Part shown: piece by piece, positions 22,987 to 31,216 of the stretch | Layout of the letters: every line of letters starts with the position of its first letter | How positions within the stretch are numbered: the stretch's first letter is position 1 | Notes under the pieces: model-generated | Database searches by the model: none | What the model was told of the DNA's origin: nothing | What the model saw: the letters and a program-made list of their open reading frames with translations, nothing else | Program-made: the position numbers and the translations under genes | Assembly (NCBI RefSeq): GCF_014647675.1 | Contig: NZ_BMPQ01000008.1 | Span: 84,559-148,558 of the forward strand | Source of the DNA: Streptomyces flaveus | GTDB taxonomy: Bacteria; Actinomycetota; Actinomycetes; Streptomycetales; Streptomycetaceae | Length of the DNA: 64,000 bases | Direction of reading: 5' to 3'

Positions 22987-24585
22987 TCACATCCGGAAGA
23001 CGCCGAAGCCACCGCGTACGCCCTCATAGGGCGCCGTGTGGATCGCGGACAGGCACAGGCCGAGGACGGTGCGGGTGTCGCGCGGGTCGATGACCCCGTC
23101 GTCGTACAGCCGCCCCGACAGGAACATCGGCAGGGACTCGGCTTCGATCTGCTGCTCCACCATGGCGCGCAGCGCCGCGTCGCCCTCCTCGTCGTACGGC
23201 TGCCCCTTGGCGGCGGCCGACTGCCGGGCCACGATCGACAGGACACCGGCGAGCTGCTGAGGCCCCATGACGGCCGACTTGGCGCTGGGCCACGCGAACA
23301 GGAAACGCGGATCGTACGCCCGCCCGCACATCCCGTAGTGACCGGCTCCGTACGAGGCTCCCATGAGCACGGAGAGGTGCGGGACCGTCGAGTTGGACAC
23401 GGCGTTGATCATCATCGCGCCGTGCTTGATGATGCCGCCCTGCTCGTACTCCCTGCCGACCATGTAGCCGGTGGTGTTGTGCAGGAACAGCAGCGGGATG
23501 TCGCGCTGGTTGGCGAGCTGGATGAACTGGGCCGCCTTCTGGGACTCCTCGCTGAACAGCACCCCTTGGGCGTTGGCCAGCACGCCCACCGGATAGCCGT
23601 GGAGCGTGGCCCACCCGGTGGTGAGGCTCGTCCCGTAGAGCGGCTTGAACTCGTCGAAGTCGGAGCCGTCGACGATCCGGGCGACGACCTCGCGCGGGTC
23701 GAAGGGCACCTTCAGATCACCGGGCACGATCCCCAGGAGCTCGTCCTCGTCGTACTTGGGGGGCGCGGCAGGCCCGGGATCGCCGTACGCCTTGCGGTGG
23801 TTGAGGCGCGCGATCACGCGGCGCGCCTGGCGCAGCGCGTCCGGTTCGTCGACCGCGAAGTGGTCCGCGAGACCCGACACGCGCGCGTGCATCTCGGCGC
23901 CGCCCAGGGACTCGTCGTCGCTCTCCTCGCCGGTGGCCATCTTCACCAGGGGCGGCCCGCCGAGGAACACCTTCGCCCTCTCCTTGACCATGATCACGTG
24001 GTCGGACATACCGGGGATGTACGCGCCTCCCGCGGTCGAGTTCCCGAAGACGACCGCCACGGTCGGGATCCCGGCGGCGGACAGCCGGGTGAGGTCGCGG
24101 AAAATCGCGCCCCCAGGGATGAAGATCTCCTTCTGGGAGGGCAGATCGGCGCCACCGGACTCGACCAGGCTGATGCACGGCAGCCGGTTGGCGAGGGCGA
24201 TGTCGTTGGCCCGCAGGGCCTTCTTCAGGCTCCAGGGGTTGCTGGCGCCGCCGCGTACGGTCGGGTCGTTCGCGGTGATCAGGCACTCCACGCCCTCGAC
24301 GACACCGATCCCGGTGACGAGCGAGGCGCCCACCGTGTAGTCGCTTCCCCAGGCGGCGAGCGGGCTGAGCTCCAGGAACGGCGTGTCCGGGTCCAGCAGC
24401 AGCTCGATGCGTTCGCGGGCGAGCAGCTTGCCGCGCTCGCGGTGCCGGGCGACGTACTTCTCGCCGCCGCCCGCGAGGGCCTTCGCGTGCTCGGCGTCGA
24501 GTTCGGCGAGCTTGGTGAGCATGGTCTCGCGGTTGGCCGTGTAGTCGGGCCCTGTGGTGTCGAGCGTGGACGCCAGGACGGTCAT
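22987..24585 (-). CDS. Acyl-CoA carboxylase beta subunit (carboxyltransferase)
   Basis: A 532-residue carboxyltransferase with the two crotonase-like halves expected of PCC/MCC/GCC beta subunits: [34 protein letters not shown] near residue 47, GGSASNPWSL-like [40 protein letters not shown] near 185, and [28 protein letters not shown]-like block near 380 with [25 protein letters not shown]. The pattern ([18 protein letters not shown]) is that of methylcrotonyl-/geranyl-CoA carboxylases rather than propionyl-CoA carboxylase. ATG 24585 overlaps the previous stop (ATGA). Confidence 0.93.
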   Translation of the reverse strand: [532 protein letters not shown]

Positions 24586-26273
24586 AGGAGCACCTCCGGG
24601 ATGTCCAGGTGACGGGAGCGGAGCCATTCGCCGAGGGCCTTGGCCTGCGGGTCGAAGCGGTGCTGTGAGGCGACGCCCTCGCCGAGGATGCCTTCGACGA
24701 CGAAGTTGAGGGCGCGGAGGTTGGGCAGTACGTGGCGTACGACGGTCAAGTCGGCCGTTTCCGGGAGGAGTTCGCGGAAGCGGTCGACGGTGAGGGTGTG
24801 TGCGAGCCAGCGCCAGGCGTCGTCCGTCCGCACCCAGACGCCGACGTTGGCGTTCCCGCCCTTGTCCCCGCTGCGGGCACCCGCGACAAGGCCGAGTGGG
24901 ACGCGTCGCGTGGGTCCGGGAGGCAACGGCTCCGGCAGGGGCGGCTCCGGAACGTCGTCGAGTACGGCGGTGTCGTGGGCCGGCGGCACAGTGATCCGGC
25001 GTCGGTCGTGGAGGACGGCCACATGGTCGACGGCACCATGGGGGACGTACACACCCTCGAAGACCCCATAGGGCGTGCCCTTCCCCGGTGGCGCCAGCAC
25101 ATGGAAGCCGGGATAGCTGGCGAGCGCGAGTTCCACGGCGGCTCCGCTCAGCACCCGTCCGACGTTCTCCTGGACCGGGTCCCGTACGACCAGCCGGAGC
25201 AACGCGCTCGCGGTCTCCTCGGTCGAGGCGTCGGGCCGGTCGGTGCGGACGAGGTCCCACCGCACCTCGGCGGGACGGGACTTGGCGAACACGTCCCGCA
25301 TCTGACTCCGTACGAGGGCTGCCTTGGACTCGATCTCAAGACCGGTCAGGACGAAGACGACCTCGTTGCGGAAGCCCCCGAGACGGTTGACGCCGACCTT
25401 GAGGGTCGGGGGCGGGGCCTCGCCCCGTACGCGGTCGACCCGGACACGGTCGGGGCCGTCCTGTGTGAGCCGTACGGTGTCCAGGCGGGCGGTGACATCC
25501 GGTCCCGCGTACCGGGCGCCCGCCGTCTCGTACAGCAGTTGGGCCGTCACCGTGCCGACGTCGACGAGGCCGCCGGTGCCGGGGTGCTTGGTGATGACGC
25601 AGGTGCCGTCCTCGTGGAGCTCGGCGAGCGGGAAGCCGGGGTGCAGGGCGCCGCCCTCGCCGAAGAACGCGTAGTTGCCGCCGGTCGCCTGTGCCCCGCA
25701 CTCCAGCACGTGCCCGGCGACGACGGAGCCCGCGAGCCGGTCGTACTCGCCGGGCTCCCAGCCGAAGTGGGCGACGGCGGGCCCGGTGACCAGGGCGGCG
25801 TCCGTCACCCGCCCGGTGACGACGACATCGGCGCCCTCCCGCAGACAGGCGGCGATGCCGAAGCCGCCGAGGTAGGCGTGGGCGGCGAGGCTGTCCGGAT
25901 ACCGGCTGTGGAGGTCGTCGCCCTCGACATGGGCGACGCGGACCGGGACACCGAGCCGGTCGGCCAACTGCCGTACGGCGTCCGCCAGTCCGGCCGGATT
26001 GAGGCCGCCCGCGTTGGCGACGATCCGGACGCCCCGCTCGTGTGCGAGCCCGAGGCACTCCTCCAGTTGCCGCAGGAAGGTGCGGGCGTATCCGGCGCCG
26101 GGGTCCTTCTGGCGGTCGCGGCCCAGGATGAGCATGGTGAGTTCGGCGAGGTAGTCGCCGGTGAGGACGTCCAGGGGGCCGCCGGTGAGCATCTCGCGCA
26201 TCGCGTCGAAGCGGTCGCCGTAGAAGCCGGAGGCGTTGCCGATGCGCAGCGGCGGGGGCTGCTCCGCGCTCAC
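24582..26273 (-). CDS. AtuA-like acyclic terpene utilisation protein (DUF1446)
   Basis: A 563-residue protein of the AtuA/DUF1446 family: N-terminal domain RIGNASGFYGDRFDAMREMLTGGPLDVLTGDYLAELTMLILGR, a conserved VANAGGLNPAGLADAV and DVVVTGRVTDAALVTGPAVAHFGW, and a C-terminal AtuA-like domain containing GARSGDKGGNANVGVW. In Pseudomonas, atuA heads the citronellol degradation cluster, though its biochemical role is unknown. Here it overlaps the carboxylase beta gene and the TIGR03084 gene by 4 nt each, so it belongs to the same operon. Confidence 0.88.
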   Translation of the reverse strand: MSAEQPPPLRIGNASGFYGDRFDAMREMLTGGPLDVLTGDYLAELTMLILGRDRQKDPGAGYARTFLRQLEECLGLAHERGVRIVANAGGLNPAGLADAVRQLADRLGVPVRVAHVEGDDLHSRYPDSLAAHAYLGGFGIAACLREGADVVVTGRVTDAALVTGPAVAHFGWEPGEYDRLAGSVVAGHVLECGAQATGGNYAFFGEGGALHPGFPLAELHEDGTCVITKHPGTGGLVDVGTVTAQLLYETAGARYAGPDVTARLDTVRLTQDGPDRVRVDRVRGEAPPPTLKVGVNRLGGFRNEVVFVLTGLEIESKAALVRSQMRDVFAKSRPAEVRWDLVRTDRPDASTEETASALLRLVVRDPVQENVGRVLSGAAVELALASYPGFHVLAPPGKGTPYGVFEGVYVPHGAVDHVAVLHDRRRITVPPAHDTAVLDDVPEPPLPEPLPPGPTRRVPLGLVAGARSGDKGGNANVGVWVRTDDAWRWLAHTLTVDRFRELLPETADLTVVRHVLPNLRALNFVVEGILGEGVASQHRFDPQAKALGEWLRSRHLDIPEVLL

Positions 26274-27070
26274 CCGGCGGCCCCCTTGGGCTCACGCCCC
26301 GCGCCCGGCGGTCCCGCGAAGGCCTGGGCGATGTCCAGCCACCGGTCGGCATCCGGCCCTTCGGCGTGCACGGCGAGGTCGGCGCGGTGGGCCCGCTGGG
26401 TGACCAGCAGGCAGAAGTCGAGCGCGGGCCCGGTGACGCGCTGGGGCGCGTCTTCGGGGCCGTACGTCCATACGTCGTCGCCCCCCGACGGCGCCACGAG
26501 CTCGACGCGGAACTCCTCTTCCGGCACGCTCAACCCCCGTACGGCGAAGGCGAAGTCGCGCGCCCGGACGCCGATGCGGACGACGTGGCGGAGCCGGGCG
26601 GTGGGGGTGCGTACGACGCCGAGCGCGTCGGCGATGTCCTGACCGTGGGCCCAGGTTTCCATGATCCGCCCGGTGGCCATGGAGGCGGTGGACATCGGCG
26701 GCCCGAACCAGCCGAAGCGCGCGCCTGGCGCTGCCGCTCGCAGCGCGACCTGCAGGACCGCCCGGCTGTGACGCCAGCGGGCCAGGAGTTCGGCGGGCGG
26801 GAGTCCGGCGTCCTCCTCGGCTCCCTCGTCGACGAAGGTGTCCGGTGAGGCGAGGGCCTTCTGCGCGTACGTCGCGAACGCCTCGGCGTCGGTGACGGCG
26901 AGCAGCGCGGCCCGGTCGGTCCAGGCGAGGTGCGCGATCTGGTGGGCGACGCTCCAACCGGGCGCGGGCGTCGCACGCGCCCACTGCTCCTCGCTCAACT
27001 CCCTTACGAGTCGGTCGAGTTCGTTGCCTTCCTCGCGGAGGTCGTCGAGTACGGGCGTCGGGTCGGACAC
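26270..27070 (-). CDS. TIGR03084-family metal-binding protein (mycothiol-dependent enzyme fold)
   Basis: A 266-residue protein of the DinB/mycothiol-dependent maleylpyruvate isomerase-like fold. VLDDLREEGNELDRLVRELSEEQWARATPAPGWSVAHQIAHLAWTDRAAL carries the first metal His residues and TGRIMETWAHGQDIADALG the third, giving the His3 metal site. The GTG at 27070 is chosen for GGAGGGG upstream. It is the first gene of the catabolic operon; the actual reaction is unknown, but a mycothiol-linked isomerase or detoxification step would fit an aliphatic acid pathway. Confidence 0.82.
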   Translation of the reverse strand: MSDPTPVLDDLREEGNELDRLVRELSEEQWARATPAPGWSVAHQIAHLAWTDRAALLAVTDAEAFATYAQKALASPDTFVDEGAEEDAGLPPAELLARWRHSRAVLQVALRAAAPGARFGWFGPPMSTASMATGRIMETWAHGQDIADALGVVRTPTARLRHVVRIGVRARDFAFAVRGLSVPEEEFRVELVAPSGGDDVWTYGPEDAPQRVTGPALDFCLLVTQRAHRADLAVHAEGPDADRWLDIAQAFAGPPGAGREPKGAAG

Positions 27071-27135
27071 GGGCCCCTCCGGGGACGGCGGTGTGCTGCG
27101 CGGTGTGCTCCGGAGCATGGCAGCGGGCGCAAAAA

Positions 27136-27151
27136 CAAGCAAGCGTGCTTG
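27136..27151. promoter_or_regulatory. Operator-like dyad at the head of the CoA-ester operon
   Basis: CAAGCA (27136-27141), AGCG, TGCTTG (27146-27151) is a perfect 6-bp dyad, 66 bp upstream of the first gene's GTG and inside an unusually A/T-rich patch. TetR regulators of acyl-CoA catabolism in actinobacteria often bind CAAG...CTTG dyads, so the TetR gene at the operon's end is the natural candidate to bind it. Confidence 0.6.
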
Positions 27152-27195
27152 GAAATCTTTTGCGAGGGCGCTCCGCGGGGCGGGTGGTTCGAAGA

Positions 27196-27224
27196 TGCGG
27201 GTCCGTTGCGGCTGGTCGCGCGGT
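27196..27224 (+). repeat. Streptomyces-type interspersed repeat, copy 1
   Basis: This 29-bp stretch (containing GGCTGGTCGCGC) matches 47113-47141 at 26 positions. I recall closely similar sequence in the intergenic regions of many Streptomyces genomes. Its role is unknown. Confidence 0.6.
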
Positions 27225-27266
27225 ACCGCACCAGGCCTCGGCGACCGGCAGGATCCGGAGGCACAC

Positions 27267-27299
27267 GAGGGCTCGCACGCGTGTGGCGTGCGGGCCCTC
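27267..27299 (-). terminator. Terminator of the DMT transporter gene
   Basis: GAGGGC (27267-27272) with GCCCTC (27294-27299) and inside it GCACGC (27275-27280) with GCGTGC (27286-27291) form a stem interrupted by a 2x2 internal loop, with loop GTGTG. It lies 23 bp past the stop of the minus-strand transporter gene. Confidence 0.65.
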
Positions 27300-27321
27300 G
27301 CGCTCTGTGCCGTACGACGGC

Positions 27322-28296
27322 TCAGGTGACGTTCCGGGCCTTCCCCCGCCCGACCTGTGTCCGCATCGCGCCCATACTCGCCGCGATGACCAGACCGATC
27401 GCGAGGGACTCCGTCAGGGTGAGGGCCTGGCTGAGGATGAGGAAACCGGCGATGGCGGCGATGGCCGGTTCGAGGCTCATCATGATCGCGAAGGTGGAGG
27501 CGGGGAGGCGGCGCAGGGCGACGATTTCGAAGGTGTACGGGAGGACGGAGGAGAGCATGGCCACGGCGGCGGCGAGAGCGAGCGTGGTCGGGTTCAGGAG
27601 CTTCGCTCCCGCCTCGACGATGCCCAGCGGGAGGAAGAGCACCGCCCCGATCGCCATGGCCAGCGCGAGCCCGTCGGCCTGGGGGAACCGGCGGCCCGTA
27701 CGCACGCTGAAGATGATGTACGCGGCCCACATAGCCCCCGCGGACAGGGCGAAGGCGACGCCGACCGGATCGAGCCTGTCGAAGCCCCCACCGCCGAGCA
27801 GGAAGACGCCGGCGAGGGCGAGACCGGCCCAGAGGAGGTTGATCGCGCGACGGGAGGCCAGCACGGAGAGCGCGAGGGGTCCGAGCACTTCGAGGGTGAC
27901 GGCGGGACCGAGCGGGATGCGGGCGGCGGCCTGGTAGAAGAGCCCGTTCATGGCGGCCAAGGTGATCCCGAAGAGGACGACGGTCCCCCAGTCGGCCCGC
28001 GAATGCCCGCGCAGCCGGGGCCGGCAGACGACGAGCAGCACGAGGGCGGCGATCATGAGCCGCAGGCTCACCACCCCGAGCGCCCCGGCCCGCGACATCA
28101 GATTCACGGCAAGCGCCCCACCGAACTGAACGGACACGCATCCGGCGAGCACCAGCCCGACGGGGCCGAGGGAGCCCCATCGCCGTCTCGGGCCCGGCCG
28201 GTCCGGCGCCGCGACTGCCTCCGGCGGCTTGGCGGCCCCCGGGGCCACGTCAGCTGACGAGGAGCGGTCTGAGCGGGGGGAATTCACAAGGGCCAT
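27322..28296 (-). CDS. EamA/RhtA-family transporter (drug/metabolite superfamily)
   Basis: A 324-residue inner-membrane protein with about ten hydrophobic segments in two five-segment repeats (EamA domains), after a 45-residue charged N-terminus. QFGGALAVNLMSRAGALGVVSLRLMIAALVLL begins the first repeat, and FEIVALRRLPASTFAIMMSLEPAIAAIAGFLILSQALT is typical of RhtA-like exporters of amino acids or homoserine. The substrate is not known. The dyad 28320-28337 lies just before the gene. Confidence 0.88.
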   Translation of the reverse strand: MALVNSPRSDRSSSADVAPGAAKPPEAVAAPDRPGPRRRWGSLGPVGLVLAGCVSVQFGGALAVNLMSRAGALGVVSLRLMIAALVLLVVCRPRLRGHSRADWGTVVLFGITLAAMNGLFYQAAARIPLGPAVTLEVLGPLALSVLASRRAINLLWAGLALAGVFLLGGGGFDRLDPVGVAFALSAGAMWAAYIIFSVRTGRRFPQADGLALAMAIGAVLFLPLGIVEAGAKLLNPTTLALAAAVAMLSSVLPYTFEIVALRRLPASTFAIMMSLEPAIAAIAGFLILSQALTLTESLAIGLVIAASMGAMRTQVGRGKARNVT

Positions 28297-28319
28297 CCAA
28301 GACGAGACTGTTCAGCATG

Positions 28320-28337
28320 CTGCACTCCGACGTGCAG
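28320..28337. promoter_or_regulatory. Operator-like dyad before the DMT transporter
   Basis: CTGCAC (28320-28325), TCCGAC, GTGCAG (28332-28337) is a perfect 6-bp dyad 24 bp upstream of the transporter ATG on the minus strand. No regulator gene lies beside it; an AsnC/Lrp or LysR-type protein elsewhere could bind it. Confidence 0.45.
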
Positions 28338-28434
28338 AATAATGGCCTACGCCAGGGGTGTAAACCTATTTAGCAGCTTACGAACGACGCCAAAGCTCGT
28401 CCGTTCGAATGGTCACTCATGCCGGGTATGAGGC

Positions 28435-28465
28435 TTGCGCGACTACGGGTACGCACCCGTACCCT
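28435..28465 (+). promoter_or_regulatory. Promoter and autoregulatory operator of the toxin-antitoxin pair
   Basis: GGGTACG (28447-28453), CACC, CGTACCC (28458-28464) is a perfect 7-bp dyad. It overlaps a -10-like TACCCT (28460-28465), with TTGCGC (28435-28440) as a possible -35 at a 19-bp spacing. The antitoxin ATG at 28472 is only 6 bp after the -10, so the transcript should be leaderless. Antitoxins usually bind such dyads to repress their own operon. Confidence 0.55.
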
Positions 28466-28471
28466 GACCTC

Positions 28472-28729
28472 ATGACTGACGCGAACATCCGCATCCCCGC
28501 CGACGCCCGCGACCGGCTCGCCGCCATAGCGGCAGGCGAAGGCATGTCCCTGCGCGCCTACCTCGCCCAACTCGCCGGGACGCTCCTCACTCCCGCCGAG
28601 CGGGCGGAGCGCGCCGAGCGGACCCGCGAGATGCTGCGCGAGTGGAACGGTTACGACCCCACGCCGGCGGAGGAGACGCGTCTCGACGCCGAGCTCGACC
28701 GCCGCATGACCGAGGCGGGCGCCCGGTGA
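28472..28729 (+). CDS. Antitoxin (ribbon-helix-helix type)
   Basis: An 85-residue protein beginning MTDANIRIPADARDRLAAIAAGEGMSLRAYLAQLAG, which has the strand-helix-helix pattern of ribbon-helix-helix DNA-binding antitoxins, followed by a charged C-terminal tail (REMLREWNGYDPTPAEETRLDAELDRRM) that would wrap the toxin. Its stop overlaps the toxin start (GTGA). No Shine-Dalgarno is seen, in keeping with a leaderless message. Confidence 0.82.
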   Translation: MTDANIRIPADARDRLAAIAAGEGMSLRAYLAQLAGTLLTPAERAERAERTREMLREWNGYDPTPAEETRLDAELDRRMTEAGAR

Positions 28730-29100
28730 GCGATGCCATTCACGTCATCCTGGATGACACAGCGATGGTGGCGGCAGGCCGAGGCAACATCCTGGCCTCA
28801 CGCCTGATCCACCGGGCCTCGAACGAGCAGGGCTGGTTCCTTTACGCCCCCACCTGCGCCCTCGTGGAGGCCGACCGCGCCCGTCGCGGCACGGCCGAAC
28901 ACATCGCCAGCCTCGATGGCATCACCCTCCTCGACCTCGACCTGTCGTCGGCCCTGGCCATCGCAGCGGAGGACACCTGGGCCGCGGCCCACGCCCGATA
29001 CGCGGCCCGCCCTACACCGGAACGCCCCGACGGCGCGTTCGTCGCCACCGTCGCTCCGGACCGCTGGCAAGGACAGAGGTTCATCGACCTCAACCCTTGA
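28726..29100 (+). CDS. PIN-domain-like toxin (VapC type)
   Basis: A 124-residue protein starting MSDAIHVILDDTAMVAAGRGN. The acidic residues expected of a PIN-fold Mg2+ nuclease can be placed at DD in VILDDTAM, E in CALVEADRARRG and D in the C-terminal ERPDGAFVATVAP. PIN toxins cleave RNA and are held in check by the antitoxin encoded just before. GTG 28726 overlaps the antitoxin stop, so the two are co-translated. Assignment to VapC rests on pattern and on the pairing. Confidence 0.72.
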   Translation: MSDAIHVILDDTAMVAAGRGNILASRLIHRASNEQGWFLYAPTCALVEADRARRGTAEHIASLDGITLLDLDLSSALAIAAEDTWAAAHARYAARPTPERPDGAFVATVAPDRWQGQRFIDLNP

Positions 29101-29133
29101 GGAACTCGTACGCCCCACTGACCTTCACAACCG

Positions 29134-29180
29134 CTGACACTGCTCCGGCGGAGGCCTTGTCTCCTCCGGAGCAGTGTCAG
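29134..29180 (+). terminator. Terminator after the toxin gene
   Basis: CTGACACTGCTCCGG (29134-29148) pairs perfectly with CCGGAGCAGTGTCAG (29166-29180), with further pairing of GGAGG and CCTCC possible in the 17-nt loop region. It lies 34 bp after the toxin stop. Downstream, TATAGT at 29333-29338 is a possible -10 for the conservon. Confidence 0.85.
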
Positions 29181-29398
29181 CAGCTGCATTCCCGGTCGGC
29201 TCCCTCCGCGTACTCATTCGCCAACAGCCCTTGATCGGCGTGCCCACACGGTGACCGGACCCGCCGCCCGCCATTCGTGCGCGACTTGTGAAGGCGGCGT
29301 CGGAACCTTCCCGGTACGATCACGAACTCCCATATAGTGACCGCCAGTTGAGCACCAGGTGTCGCATCCCGCCCAGGACACGACCGAGGACACGATTC

Positions 29399-31216
29399 AT
29401 GACCGCGCCCATCACTCCAGCGCGCCCCAGCACAGATCGGCCGTCCCTCGCGCACCCCAGAGGCGAACGTCCCCGCCTGCGTGCAGTCGCGCTCGCGCCG
29501 CTGATCACCGCCGTACCGGCCGCGCTCGCCGTCGTCGGCGCGGTCGTCGCGGCTCCCGACTCGTTCCGCGTGCCTCTCGCGTGCGGGGCGGGTGCCGCCG
29601 CCCTGCTGTTATGCGCGGTCGTCGCCTTCGCGAGCCACGCAACGCAGAGGGCGCGCCTGTTACGGCGCCGCCTCGAAGCGGTCACCCACGACGCCGGGCG
29701 GCTGCTTCAGGAGCGGGCGCGTATCGCGGAGGAGGCCAGCCGCGAACACAACCGACTGGCCGAGGAGTTCGAGCGTGAACTGATGCGCCGGGCCGAGCAG
29801 TTCACCCAGGAGAAGGCGCGCCTGAGCGCCGAACTCGCCCGGGAGCGCACCCGCCTCGGCGCGGAGAACGACCGCCTGGCCGAGCAGTTGCGGCAGGCCA
29901 GGACCGAAGGCGCCGCCGCCGTCTCCACCGCCGCCAACGCGGCCGGCCGGATGCAGGCCCTGGCCACGAGCATGCTCGCCGATCTGCGTGCCATGGAGGA
30001 GAAGCACTCCGACGAGGAGGTACTCGCCGACCTCCTCCACCTCGATCACCGCACCGCGCAGGCGGGCCGTCTCGCCGACTCCGTCGCCGTTCTCGCGGGC
30101 GCGCGCTCGGGGCGCCGCTGGGCGCGGCCCATCGTCATGGAGTCGATCCTGCGCGGCGCGATGGGCCGGATCGGCGGGTACCAGCGCGTACGGCTCCACT
30201 CGTCCAGCGAGGCCGCGGTCGCCGGGCACGCCGCCGAAGGCGTGATGCACGCACTCGCCGAACTCCTCGACAACGCCGCGAACTTCTCGCCGCCCACCGC
30301 CGAAGTGCACGTCTACGTGGAGGAGGTGCCGGCCGGCGTCATCGTCTCCGTCGAGGACGCGGGCCTGGTCATGGGCGACGTACAGCTGCGCCGCGCCGAA
30401 CGCGCCGTCTCCGGTGAGAACTCCGGACTCGGCGGCCTCACCGGCACCCGCCTCGGCCTCGCCGTCGTCGGCCGCCTCGCCCGCAAGTACGGGCTGAAGA
30501 TCTCCTTCCGCCCCTCCGCGCGCGGCGGCACGGGCGTCCTCGTCCTCATCCCCCAGGACATCCTCGCCGGCCCGACCGCCCCGGAGCCCGCACCCGCCCT
30601 GCCGCGGACCAAGCCCGGGGGCCAGGTTCAGTCCCAGGCCCGGACCCCAGGGGCATACGGCCTCACCGGACCCGCCGCCCCGGAATCCGCACCCGCCTCG
30701 CCACGGACCACACCAGGGCTCCCGGTCCCGATACCGGCCCACACCCCGGAGTCGTACGCCACCGCCCGCGCCCTCCCCGACCTGGACCCGGAGCCCGTCC
30801 CCACCCACGAATCCCCGGACCGCACCGGCGAGAACGGGACCGGGAACGGCAGCAACAGCGAGCGCGACACCGCCGGCGGCCTCCCCAAGCGCCGCCGCGG
30901 CCGCACCCTCGCCGAAGCCGAGGCCAAAGCAGAAGCCCAAGCCCAAGCCCAGGCCGAACGCACCCGCCCCGCAGCCGCCACCCCCCAACCACGCCCCACC
31001 CCGGCCGAAGACGCCAAGATCCGCGCCGCCCGCTTCAGCAGCTTCCGCCAAGCGGTACGGAGTACGGCCCGTTCCGAGCCCCCGCCGGCGGACGAGCCCG
31101 TACGAGCCGACGCCGCCGATCACCTCGTACGAGACACCACGCCCGCCCCCGAGCCGACCACCCCGCAACCCCCCGCCCACGCGACCCCCCACCCGGAAGG
31201 CGACCCCACCCCATGA
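29399..31216 (+). CDS. Conservon sensor kinase-like protein (CvnA type)
   Basis: A 605-residue membrane protein: two hydrophobic segments (about residues 30-52 and 58-79), a long coiled coil (about 85-180, rich in Arg, Glu and Ala), a short dimerisation part, an HATPase_c domain (ALAELLDNAANFSPPTAEVHV, SVEDAGLVMGD, RLGLAVVGRLARKYGLKISF) and a long Pro/Ala-rich tail. The extracytoplasmic loop is tiny. Conservon kinases lack a partner response regulator and act with roadblock proteins and GTPases. Codons 71 and 88 are TTA (29609-29611, 29660-29662), so translation should need bldA tRNA. The next gene overlaps by 4 nt. Confidence 0.9.
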   Translation: MTAPITPARPSTDRPSLAHPRGERPRLRAVALAPLITAVPAALAVVGAVVAAPDSFRVPLACGAGAAALLLCAVVAFASHATQRARLLRRRLEAVTHDAGRLLQERARIAEEASREHNRLAEEFERELMRRAEQFTQEKARLSAELARERTRLGAENDRLAEQLRQARTEGAAAVSTAANAAGRMQALATSMLADLRAMEEKHSDEEVLADLLHLDHRTAQAGRLADSVAVLAGARSGRRWARPIVMESILRGAMGRIGGYQRVRLHSSSEAAVAGHAAEGVMHALAELLDNAANFSPPTAEVHVYVEEVPAGVIVSVEDAGLVMGDVQLRRAERAVSGENSGLGGLTGTRLGLAVVGRLARKYGLKISFRPSARGGTGVLVLIPQDILAGPTAPEPAPALPRTKPGGQVQSQARTPGAYGLTGPAAPESAPASPRTTPGLPVPIPAHTPESYATARALPDLDPEPVPTHESPDRTGENGTGNGSNSERDTAGGLPKRRRGRTLAEAEAKAEAQAQAQAERTRPAAATPQPRPTPAEDAKIRAARFSSFRQAVRSTARSEPPPADEPVRADAADHLVRDTTPAPEPTTPQPPAHATPHPEGDPTP

